From Cribrihabitans_A pelagius (GTDB lineage: Bacteria > Pseudomonadota > Alphaproteobacteria > Rhodobacterales > Rhodobacteraceae): a stretch of DNA of 64,000 nucleotides. The position numbers and the translations under genes are program-made. The first letter of the stretch is position 1, and every line of letters starts with the position of its first letter. The notes below the pieces were generated by a model. That model saw nothing but the letters and a program-made list of their open reading frames with translations, did no database searches and was not told the DNA's origin. Below are positions 26,764 to 34,002 of the stretch, one piece after another. The DNA lies in contig NZ_JBMERR010000006.1 of assembly GCF_048820915.1 (NCBI RefSeq), positions 1-64,000 of the forward strand, in the 5' to 3' direction.

Positions 26764-27438
26764 TCATTCGTCGCCGGGCACGCCGTAGGACGGCGCCGCG
26801 CGCGGGTCGAGCGCGCGCTGCACATAGGCGTCCAGCTGCGGCTTGTAGATTTCCCAGACGGTGGCCACGGCCTCGATCGGGCACTCTTCGGTCCAGTCGC
26901 AGCGCAGATCCGCCACCGGCCAGCTCACCTTGTCGACGAGCTTTAGCCCTGCCGAATGCACCGGCCCGGCCTCGCCGCCCGCCGTCAGCCCGGCCCGCAT
27001 CGCGGCAATCAGCCGGTCGCCGAGATGGCCCTCAAGTGCCTGAAACCCATCCACAATCGCCTGGCACACCCCGTCATTGGCCAAAAGATTGCCGCCCGAG
27101 GCCACATCCTTGCCCTCCGCCTGCGTCCAGATCCCCAGTGAATTCGGCCCGGAATGGATCGCGGTGCCGCCAATGCTGTCCACCGCCAGCACCTGCCGGA
27201 AGTCGATGAACCGCCCGATCTCGCGCACCTTGGCGACCGCGGCGGCAGCAGTCATGCCCTGCTCCATCAGGTCCAGCGCCAAGGGGCCAAGGCTGGGATC
27301 GGTCACATTCTGGCTGGCCACCGCGCCAACCCCCGCGCGCGCGAAGGAACACCGCGCCGCCACCGCAGGCGAGGAAGACGATATCGCCACCCCGAACATC
27401 CCTGTCTCCGCGCAGCGTGCCACCAGCGAAAATGTCAT
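26764..27438 (-). CDS. DUF1028 family protein
   Basis: A 224-residue protein of the DUF1028 (PF06267) family, thought to have an Ntn-hydrolase-like fold. It begins MTFSLVARCAETGMFGVAIS, with SSSPAVAARCSFARAGVGAV, LALDLMEQGMTAAAAV, VDSIGGTAIHSGPNSLG and GGNLLANDGVCQAIVDGF. The natural substrate of the family is unknown to me. It lies between the RidA and ALDH genes, so it may hydrolyse an amide or lactam intermediate of the pathway. That is inference from context only. Confidence 0.85.
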   Translation of the reverse strand: MTFSLVARCAETGMFGVAISSSSPAVAARCSFARAGVGAVASQNVTDPSLGPLALDLMEQGMTAAAAVAKVREIGRFIDFRQVLAVDSIGGTAIHSGPNSLGIWTQAEGKDVASGGNLLANDGVCQAIVDGFQALEGHLGDRLIAAMRAGLTAGGEAGPVHSAGLKLVDKVSWPVADLRCDWTEECPIEAVATVWEIYKPQLDAYVQRALDPRAAPSYGVPGDE

Positions 27439-27510
27439 TGTCTTCCCTCCACATCAGCCGCAGGCGCTGGATCCGCTCTTCTTCCTGCCAAAAATATCCT
27501 CGGGGGAGCG

Positions 27511-27533
27511 CGAGGGGGCAGACAGCCCCCTCG
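27511..27533. repeat. Intercistronic hairpin
   Basis: CGAGGGGGC (27511-27519) and GCCCCCTCG (27525-27533) form a perfect 9-bp stem with a 5-base loop, 23 bp downstream of the RidA stop. A preceding AAAAATATCCTCGGGGG block resembles a dispersed repeat I associate with roseobacter intergenic regions. On the transcribed strand no clear T-run follows, so it may be an RNA-processing or attenuation hairpin within the operon. Confidence 0.6.
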
Positions 27534-27555
27534 TTCCCGCCCTTCAATCCTGGGC

Positions 27556-27972
27556 TCAGTCCGGAATGACGGCAGTGCCGTCGATCTCCACCAGCCACTC
27601 GGGCCGCGCCAGCGCCTGCACCACCAGCCCGGTGGACACGGGATGCACGCCTTTGATGTACTCGCCCATGGTGCGGTAGACCGCCTCGCGGTGGCGCACA
27701 TCGGTGATATAGACCACCACCTTGACCAGATGCTCCATCGAGCCGCCGCATTCCTCGATCAGCTGCTGGATGTTCTGCATCACCTTATGGGTCTGCTCGG
27801 CGGGATCGTGGCTCTCGATGTTCTTCGCATCGTCCAGGTTCTGCGGGCACTGGCCGCGCAGGTAAACGGTCTTGCCGCCGGTGGTCACCACTGCCTGGCA
27901 CAGGTCGTTGTCCAGGTTCTGTTCCGGATAGGTGTCAGACGTGTTGAACTTGCGGATGCGGGTGTGGGCCAT
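27556..27972 (-). CDS. RidA/YjgF/YER057c-family protein
   Basis: 138 residues, beginning MAHTRIRKFNTSDTYPEQNL. It continues DNDLCQAVVTTGGKTVYLRG, HKVMQNIQQLIEECGGSMEH, LVKVVVYITDVRHREAVYR and PVSTGLVVQALARPEWLVEI. This is the Rid fold, whose trimer hydrolyses reactive enamine/imine intermediates. It lies between the FAD monooxygenase and DUF1028 genes. An imine or enamine product of amine oxidation is the obvious client. Confidence 0.88.
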   Translation of the reverse strand: MAHTRIRKFNTSDTYPEQNLDNDLCQAVVTTGGKTVYLRGQCPQNLDDAKNIESHDPAEQTHKVMQNIQQLIEECGGSMEHLVKVVVYITDVRHREAVYRTMGEYIKGVHPVSTGLVVQALARPEWLVEIDGTAVIPD

Positions 27973-28035
27973 GGTGTCCTCCTGGCATGGCGGGATGGGG
28001 GGCCGCCGGGCGGGATGGCCCTGCGGTGCAGCGGT

Positions 28036-29310
28036 TCAGGCCTGGTCCGCGCGGCGCCCGGCCGGGCCGCGGTAGGCCTCGTAATCGCGCTGGATGGCAA
28101 TCTGGTCGGCCACATGCCTGGCATCATGCCAGACCCCCCAGATGAAGGTGGAGCCGCGGCGCGACTGCCAGGGCAGGCCCAGGAAATAGATCCCCGGCTC
28201 CACCGACACCCCGCGCTGATGCTGCGGGCGGCCCTGCGCGTCAAAGGCATCGACCTTCATCCAGCTGAAGTCCTGGCGGAAGCCGGTGGCCCAGAGGATG
28301 GTGGTGATCCCGGCCTCCGCCATATCCAGCGCCCGGACCGGACGGGTCAGGCTTCCGGGGTCCGGGTAGGCCTCACGCGCCTGCGGCTCCTCGGGCAGAT
28401 CAATACCGGTGCGCGCCACATAGGCATCGGCCAAATCCAGCATCTTCAGGTAATCGGCGTCGCCTCTGGCGATGTTGTCCTGCAGGTCGCCGGCAAAGTT
28501 CAGCACCCCGTCCTCATAAGACTCGGTCAGGCCCAGCAGGGTCACGCCTTCGCTGCCCAAGCGGCGGAAGTCCATGGTCCGGCCGCCATAGGCGCCGCTG
28601 ACCGAGATTGTCACATGCTCCCTGCCCGGCTCCATCGCTGCCTGGTCCCAAAGGCCCAGCACCCCCAGCCACCAGACAAAGTCGCGGCCCCGGTACATCC
28701 GCGGCGGCCGGTCGTGCGGGCCCACCGACAGGTAGACCTTGCGGCCCGCGCGGTTCAGCTCGTCCGCGATCTGCGCGCCGGAGGAGCCTGCACCCACCAC
28801 CAGCACTGCTCTCTCGGGCAGCTGATCGGGGTTGCGGTAATGGAAGGAATGCAGCTGGTTCACCGCCGCGCTCTCCGGCACTACCGGCGGGATCACCGGA
28901 TGCTGAAAGGCGCCGGTGGCGGCGACAATCCGCTGCGCCTCGATCACCCCGTCCGAGGTCTCGGCCCGGAACCCGCCGGCGCCATTGATGCGCTCGGCCT
29001 TCAGCACCTCAACCCCGGTGCGGACCGGCGCCTTGATGCGTTCGGCATATTCGGTAAAGTAGTCCGCCACCCGCTCCTTGCCGGCAAAGGCCTCCGGATC
29101 GGTGCCGGTGAATTCGAGGTTCGGGAAACGGTCGTGCCAGGCCGGGCCGTTGGCCACCAGAGAGTCCCAGCGCCCGCTGCGCCAGGCTTCGGCGATGCGG
29201 TTCTTTTCCAGCACCAGATGCGGCACGCCGTTGTTGCTCAGATGCTCGCTCATGGCGATGCCCGCCTGGCCCGCACCAACAACCAGCGTGTCTATCTTTT
29301 CGATCGCCAT
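28036..29310 (-). CDS. FAD-dependent monooxygenase (YUCCA/FMO-like)
   Basis: A 424-residue flavoprotein. The FAD-binding Rossmann motif is DTLVVGAGQAGIAMSEHLSN, the second dinucleotide site (NADPH) is AVLVVGAGSSGAQIADELNR, and the FMO/BVMO-like end motif is ILWATGFRQDFSWM. The start MAIEKIDTL at 29310 has a GAGAGG site. It is the first gene of the long minus-strand operon, so the promoter should lie in 29311-29560. It probably hydroxylates or cleaves an amine with NADPH and O2 as the entry step. Confidence 0.85.
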   Translation of the reverse strand: MAIEKIDTLVVGAGQAGIAMSEHLSNNGVPHLVLEKNRIAEAWRSGRWDSLVANGPAWHDRFPNLEFTGTDPEAFAGKERVADYFTEYAERIKAPVRTGVEVLKAERINGAGGFRAETSDGVIEAQRIVAATGAFQHPVIPPVVPESAAVNQLHSFHYRNPDQLPERAVLVVGAGSSGAQIADELNRAGRKVYLSVGPHDRPPRMYRGRDFVWWLGVLGLWDQAAMEPGREHVTISVSGAYGGRTMDFRRLGSEGVTLLGLTESYEDGVLNFAGDLQDNIARGDADYLKMLDLADAYVARTGIDLPEEPQAREAYPDPGSLTRPVRALDMAEAGITTILWATGFRQDFSWMKVDAFDAQGRPQHQRGVSVEPGIYFLGLPWQSRRGSTFIWGVWHDARHVADQIAIQRDYEAYRGPAGRRADQA

Positions 29311-29561
29311 TCCGAAACCCTCTCCTGGCCCTGCGGCGCAGGCTGCCGCCTTGCCGCTCTTCCCCGACAGGAATTCCACATCCCCGGAACAGGTGAAAGA
29401 AATCTATGGCTTACCTCTGCTTCGCGTGGAGCTAAGCAGGGGATTTGCGATTGATTGCAGGGGTTTACTCAGCGGCGTCTGGCAATAGCAAAGCCGTCTT
29501 TCCTGGCGGGGGGCAGACCGGCAGCGTGCGCGCCCGGTATTGAGAACCGGCGCCAGGAGGG

Positions 29562-29717
29562 TTAGCGCATCACAACGGGATCCAGGATCGGATCACCGCC
29601 GCTGCGCACCCAGACGGCCTTGGCCTTGGGATCGTCCAGCCCCGCCTGCAGCCCGCCCTCCCCGCCGTGGCCAAACCGCCCGTGGCCGCCAAAGGACGCG
29701 ATTGGGCGAACCGCTGC
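29562..29717 (-). pseudogene. Aldehyde dehydrogenase C-terminal fragment
   Basis: The minus-strand frame reads AVRPIASFGGHGRFGHGGEG, GLQAGLDDPKAKAVWVRSGG and DPILDPVVMR to the stop at 29562. This matches, residue for residue in most positions, the C-terminus of the ALDH at 52606-54069 (FGGHGLSGHGREGGLQAV...DEPIPDPFVMR). Only about 50 codons remain; upstream sequence is unrelated. It is the scar of a second copy of that gene or of a homologous cluster. Confidence 0.75.
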
Positions 29718-30041
29718 GAAACGGCAAGGCCTGCCTGACGAACACTGCCGCGGAACCCGGCGCCACGGAGCGTCGCCCTTGGCCGCAAGGCATGGCACTT
29801 CGCCTGTTCCGGGCGCGGCCGCCGTTGCGCGGTCGGAACGCGCAACGGGCACCAGCAGCCCAAACCGGTCATGGAGCCGCTGATCAACGGCCTGGCGCCC
29901 CTGCCCGCCGATGGGCGTCAATCAATCACCGTCGGCGGCGGCATGGAGTTTTTGCAGGATCGCGGAAAGGCGCAGCAGCTGTTCCTTGGTCAGCTCACCG
30001 GAAAAGCCCGGCTTCCGTGCGCGCTTCCCTGTTCTCTCCGC
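29718..30041. other. Non-coding scar between clusters
   Basis: No gene is supported. On the minus strand, 30040-29930 could be read as KPGFSGELTKEQLLRLSAIL followed by QKLHAAADGD and a stop. This is reminiscent of the end of a MarR-type regulator but too short to assign. The rest has no recognisable sequence. Confidence 0.35.
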
Positions 30042-30398
30042 CTACTTTGCCGCAGCGATGGCCAACGCCTCGATACGATAATGCGGCTGCGCCATGCGGG
30101 CCTCCACACAAACCCGTGTCGGCGGCGTCACCGCCGAAACCCAATCGTCCCAGACCGCGTTCATGCCGTCGTAATCCGCCATGTCCGCAAGCCAGATCTG
30201 TACCGAGATCAGATCGTCCCGGCTGGACCCCGCTTCCGCCAGCAGGGCATCGATCTTTGCGAACACATCGCGCGACTGCGCCTCGATGCCGCCGTCCTTG
30301 AGTTGCGACACCTGCCCGGCGAGATGCACCTGGCCGTTGTGGATCGCAATCGCGGAGAAGCGGGGCGAACCGCCGATTTTTGTGAGGGTGTCAGTCAT
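30042..30398 (-). CDS. RidA-family protein (second copy)
   Basis: A 118-residue Rid-family protein beginning MTDTLTKIGGSPRFSAIAIH. It continues HLAGQVSQLKDGGIEAQSRD, FAKIDALLAEAGSSRDDLIS, VQIWLADMADYDGMNAVWDD and RVCVEARMAQPHYRIEALAI. It is only distantly similar to the RidA at 27556. It is divergent from the LysR gene (95 bp between starts), so both are probably controlled by that regulator. It likely hydrolyses an enamine/imine intermediate of the downstream pathway. Confidence 0.85.
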   Translation of the reverse strand: MTDTLTKIGGSPRFSAIAIHNGQVHLAGQVSQLKDGGIEAQSRDVFAKIDALLAEAGSSRDDLISVQIWLADMADYDGMNAVWDDWVSAVTPPTRVCVEARMAQPHYRIEALAIAAAK

Positions 30399-30466
30399 TG
30401 GATGCTCCTTGCAGTTACCTGGTGGTCTTGTAGACAACCGACGCGCTTTCAGGCAAAATGCATTAT

Positions 30467-30482
30467 CTGAAATCCACTTCAG
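30467..30482. promoter_or_regulatory. Candidate LysR operator in the divergent promoter
   Basis: CTGAA (30467-30471) and TTCAG (30478-30482) are inverted about a 6-bp spacer, between the divergent RidA and LysR starts. A related half-site pair (CTGAA-N5-TTCAA) lies at 31387-31401, before the structural genes. Sharing of the motif by both promoters supports regulator binding. Confidence 0.45.
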
Positions 30483-30493
30483 GAAATCTGAAT

Positions 30494-31375
30494 TTGGCCA
30501 TCAAGATCGAGATGCTGCGCTGCTTTTGCGCGGTTGTGCAGCAGGGCAGTCTGAACGACGCCGCGAGCCAGCTCGGGCGGACGCCCTCGGCGGTCTCCAT
30601 GATGCTCAAGCAATTCGAGGAACACGTCGGCGCGGCGCTGTTCGAGACGGCGCGAAAGTCGCGCCTGACACCTCTGGGCGAGATGATCTACGGCGAGGCG
30701 CGGCGCGGGGTCGAGCATTTCGGGGGGACCGTTGCAGCGATCGAAGGGCTGTCACGTGCCGAGGAAGGGCAGGTGCGGCTGGCTGTCACCCCATCTGTCG
30801 CGACGGCGATCCTGCCCGCGGTCATCCGGCGCTTCCGCCGCGATCACCCGAAGGTCCGCATCGACATGCGCGATATGGACAGCGCATCGGTACAGCGCGA
30901 GATGGAGGCCGAACGCGCCGATATCGGATTGGGCAGCATCGCGGCCGGACTGGGATTCGAACGCAAGCTGCTTTTCTCGGACCCGTTCGGCGTGGTCTGC
31001 ACCCCCGGTGATCCGCTCGCGCGGCCCGGCAGTCCGGTGGGGTGGCGCGATCTGGAGGGCCGCGATTTCATCACCCACGGGCTTTGCCTCCTGATCGAGG
31101 AGCCGGAGTTTGCCCCGATCCTGGAAGCAGCCCAGATGTCGGTGCCCAACACCGCCTCGCTTCTGGCGCTGGTGCGCGGCGGCGTCGGCCTCACGCTGCT
31201 GCCCCGCCGCGCCGTGCCGCAGGAAGATGAGGGGCTGGCCTTTCTGCCTCTTGCCGGGAGCGGGGCGCAGCGGCATCTCTACCTGGTCTCCCAGCCGCGC
31301 CGCCTGCTGCCTCCGGCCGCCCGCGCGTTTCTGACCGTGCTCGAAGCCGAAACGGTGGCTCACAGAACCGCGTAA
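30494..31375 (+). CDS. LysR-family transcriptional regulator
   Basis: About 293 residues. The HTH reads IKIEMLRCFCAVVQQGSLND, AASQLGRTPSAVSMMLKQFE. The effector domain begins GQVRLAVTPSVATAILPAVI. The start is placed at TTG 30494 because AGGAA lies 7 bp before it and the family begins near (M)AIKIEMLRCF. An upstream ATG at 30458 is in frame but would place the start inside the candidate operator. It is divergent from RidA and directly precedes the ALDH-dipeptidase-BCCT operon, which it most likely controls. Confidence 0.87.
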   Translation: MAIKIEMLRCFCAVVQQGSLNDAASQLGRTPSAVSMMLKQFEEHVGAALFETARKSRLTPLGEMIYGEARRGVEHFGGTVAAIEGLSRAEEGQVRLAVTPSVATAILPAVIRRFRRDHPKVRIDMRDMDSASVQREMEAERADIGLGSIAAGLGFERKLLFSDPFGVVCTPGDPLARPGSPVGWRDLEGRDFITHGLCLLIEEPEFAPILEAAQMSVPNTASLLALVRGGVGLTLLPRRAVPQEDEGLAFLPLAGSGAQRHLYLVSQPRRLLPPAARAFLTVLEAETVAHRTA

Positions 31376-31421
31376 ATTCAATTTCGCTGAAGTAAATTCA
31401 ATCCATTCGAATTTGATTGAA
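31373..31421 (+). promoter_or_regulatory. Candidate LysR-controlled operator/promoter before the ALDH operon
   Basis: An AT-rich island. TAAATTCAAT occurs twice, at 31373 and 31393, exactly 20 bp (two helical turns) apart. TTCAATC (31397-31403) and GATTGAA (31415-31421) are a perfect inverted repeat with an 11-bp spacer, the T-N11-A geometry of LysR boxes. It lies 68-116 bp upstream of the ALDH start. Confidence 0.55.
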
Positions 31422-31488
31422 GGCGCTGTGTCAGGCCTACTGTCTCCAGCCACGTCCGGGACGCCCCGGTGCAGACAGGAGACAGCCG

Positions 31489-32958
31489 ATGAACGTCATG
31501 ACCGACCTCAACCGCAATTACATCGCAGGGGCCTGGGTCTCCGGCAGCGGTGAAATTGAAAACCGCAACCCTTCGGATCTGAGCGAGCTGGTCGGCCGTT
31601 ACGCGCAAGCCAGCGCGGCACAGCTCGACGATGCTCTCGCGGCGGCGCGGCGGGCGCAGGCGGTCTGGGCGGGCTGCGGCCCCGAACGGCGCCACGACGT
31701 GCTGATGGCAATCGGGACCGAGCTGATGGCACGCTCGGCCGAACTCGGCGAGCTTCTGTCCCGCGAGGAAGGCAAGCCTCTGGCCGAAGGCAAGGGCGAG
31801 GTCTACCGCGCCGGCCAGTTCTTCACCTATTACGCGGCCGAGTGCCTGCGCCAGATTGGCGACACCGCCGACAGCGTGCGCGCCGGGGTCGAGATCGACG
31901 TGCGCCGCGAACCCGTGGGGGTGGTCGCCGTGATCAGCCCCTGGAATTTTCCCACCGCCACCGCGAGCTGGAAAATCGCCCCGGCGCTGGCCTTCGGCAA
32001 CGCGGTGATCTGGAAGCCCGCCAACCTGACCCCGGCCTCGGCGGTCGCGCTGACCGAGATCATCTCGCGGCAGGATATCCCCGAAGGGCTGTTCAACCTG
32101 GTCATGGGCGCGGGCCGCGAGATCGGGCAGAAGCTGGTCGACAGCCCCGCGCTCGACGCGATCTCCTTCACCGGCTCGGTGCCGGTTGGCCGCGGCATCG
32201 CCGCCGCCGCCGTTCAGAACTTTACAAAGGTCCAGATGGAAATGGGCTCGAAGAACGCGCTTGCAGTGATGGACGACGCCGACCTCGACCTCGCCGTCAG
32301 CCTCGCGCTCGGCGGCGCCTTCGGCGGCACAGGGCAGAAATGCACCGCCTCGTCGCGGCTGGTGGTGCATGAGGCCGTGCATGACGCCTTCGTCGAGAAG
32401 CTGGTCGCGGGCGCCAAGGCGATGAAGGTTGGCCACGCGCTTGCGGAGGGCACGCAGATCGGCCCCGTTGTCAGCGAAGAGCAGCTGGCGGCCAATCTCG
32501 CCTACATCGAACTGGGCAAATCCGAAGGCGCGGCCCTGGCCTGCGGCGGCGAGCGGCTGAGCCTCGGAACCGAGGGCTGCTACATGTCTCCGGCGGTCTT
32601 CACCGGCACCACCAACCAAATGCGCATCAACCGCGAGGAGATGTTCGCCCCCATCGCCTGCGTGATCAAGGCGGGCTCTTATGCCGAGGCGCTCGAAGTG
32701 GTGAACGATACCGAATTCGGGCTGACCTCAGGCATCGTCACCCGCTCCATCGCGCGGGCCACGCATTTCCGCCGCAACGCGCGCACCGGCTGCGTGATGG
32801 TCAACCTGCCCACCGCGGGCACCGACTACCACGTCCCCTTCGGCGGCCGCGGAAATTCGTCCTACGGCCCCCGCGAACAGGGCTCCTACGCCGCCGAGTT
32901 CTACACCACGGTCAAGACCGCCTATATCGCGGCCGGCACACCGGAGGAGCTGGCGTGA
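31489..32958 (+). CDS. Alpha-ketoglutarate-semialdehyde-type aldehyde dehydrogenase
   Basis: A 489-residue ALDH: WNFPTATASWKIAPALAFGN, the general-base motif MEMGSKNALAVMDDADLD, the catalytic Cys in GGTGQKCTASSR, and EMFAPIACVI. The EMG(S/G)KN...GTGQKCTASSR combination and the end motif PFGGRGNSSYGPREQG are those of the 2,5-dioxovalerate/ketoglutarate semialdehyde subgroup. A five-carbon semialdehyde is therefore a reasonable product to expect from the upstream chemistry. Start ATG 31489 follows AGGAGA. The stop overlaps the next start by 4 bp. Confidence 0.85.
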   Translation: MNVMTDLNRNYIAGAWVSGSGEIENRNPSDLSELVGRYAQASAAQLDDALAAARRAQAVWAGCGPERRHDVLMAIGTELMARSAELGELLSREEGKPLAEGKGEVYRAGQFFTYYAAECLRQIGDTADSVRAGVEIDVRREPVGVVAVISPWNFPTATASWKIAPALAFGNAVIWKPANLTPASAVALTEIISRQDIPEGLFNLVMGAGREIGQKLVDSPALDAISFTGSVPVGRGIAAAAVQNFTKVQMEMGSKNALAVMDDADLDLAVSLALGGAFGGTGQKCTASSRLVVHEAVHDAFVEKLVAGAKAMKVGHALAEGTQIGPVVSEEQLAANLAYIELGKSEGAALACGGERLSLGTEGCYMSPAVFTGTTNQMRINREEMFAPIACVIKAGSYAEALEVVNDTEFGLTSGIVTRSIARATHFRRNARTGCVMVNLPTAGTDYHVPFGGRGNSSYGPREQGSYAAEFYTTVKTAYIAAGTPEELA

Positions 32959-33962
32959 CTTACCGCATCGATTGCCTGCAATATGCCAACTGGTCGGAGA
33001 AAATCTTCCGCCAGATGCGCGAGGGCGGCGTGGATGCGGTGCATGTAACCATCGCCTACCACGAGAATTTTCGCGAGACCGTGCTCAACATCGAGCGCTG
33101 GAACCGCTGGTTCGAGCAGTTCCCGGCCCTGATTTTCCAGGGCCGGACCGGCGCCGACGTGCGCCGCGCAAAGGCGGAAGGCCGCACGGCGATCTTCTTC
33201 GGCTTCCAGAACCCCAGCCCGATCGAGGACGACATCGGCCTCGTCGAAATCGTTCACACGCTCGGCGCGCGCTTCATGCAGCTGAGTTACAACAACCAGT
33301 CGCTGCTCGCCACCGGCTGCTACGAGGCCGAGGACCCGGGGCTGACCCGCATGGGCCGCGAGGTGATCGGCGAAATGAACCGGGTGGGCCTTGTCGTGGA
33401 CATGAGCCATTCCGCCGATCGCTCGACGCTGGAAGCGATCGAGCATTCCTCGCGCCCGATCGCGATCACCCACGCCAACCCGGCAAGCTGGGCCCCGGCG
33501 CTGCGCAACAAGTCCGGCGAGGTGATCCGCGCGCTGGCCGAAAGCGGCGGGATGCTCGGCTTCTCGCTTTATCCGCACCACCTGAAGGACAAGAGCGCCT
33601 GCACGCTCGAAAGTTTCTGCGAGATGGTCGCACGGACCGCCGAGACGGCCGGCACCCGCAGCCTCGGGATCGGATCGGACTTGTGCCAGGACCATCCCGA
33701 CAGCGTGGTGGAGTGGATGCGCATGGGCCGCTGGACCAAGCGGACCGACTATGGCGAGGGCTCGGCCGCGGCGCCGGGGTTCCCGGACATGCCGGACTGG
33801 TTCCGCGACAACCGGGATTTCAACCGCATCGAGGCCGGCCTGCGCGCCGTTGGCTTCGACGCCCGGGAGGTGGCCGGGATCATGGGAGAGAACTGGCTGC
33901 GCTTCTTTGACGAAAGCTTCGGTGCCGCAGGTGCGGCGCAGGCAAGGCAGGCGGCGGAATAA
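32955..33962 (+). CDS. M19 membrane-dipeptidase-like protein with an atypical metal site
   Basis: A 335-residue peptidase M19 (renal dipeptidase) family protein: FFGFQNPSPIEDDIGLVEIV, LGARFMQLSYNNQSLLATGC, VVDMSHSADRSTLEAIEHSS, PIAITHANP, and a C-terminal MGENWLRFF. The GTG start overlaps the ALDH stop. Classical M19 enzymes begin with a DGHNDL zinc site; here the N-terminus reads YRIDCLQYANWSEK, so the His-x-Asp pair is missing. Similar 'dipeptidases' accompany dimethylglycine/betaine genes in Pseudomonas. It is likely an amidohydrolase or lyase of betaine catabolism, not a true dipeptidase. Confidence 0.8.
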   Translation: MTYRIDCLQYANWSEKIFRQMREGGVDAVHVTIAYHENFRETVLNIERWNRWFEQFPALIFQGRTGADVRRAKAEGRTAIFFGFQNPSPIEDDIGLVEIVHTLGARFMQLSYNNQSLLATGCYEAEDPGLTRMGREVIGEMNRVGLVVDMSHSADRSTLEAIEHSSRPIAITHANPASWAPALRNKSGEVIRALAESGGMLGFSLYPHHLKDKSACTLESFCEMVARTAETAGTRSLGIGSDLCQDHPDSVVEWMRMGRWTKRTDYGEGSAAAPGFPDMPDWFRDNRDFNRIEAGLRAVGFDAREVAGIMGENWLRFFDESFGAAGAAQARQAAE

Positions 33963-34002
33963 CCCGCGCGCCAGACGGCGAAATTCCTTCAGGGAGGATG
34001 GA

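Noticed and set aside
27154..29454. A 766-codon plus-strand frame opposite DUF1028, RidA and the monooxygenase
   Set aside because: It crosses three real minus-strand genes and contains no domain signal.
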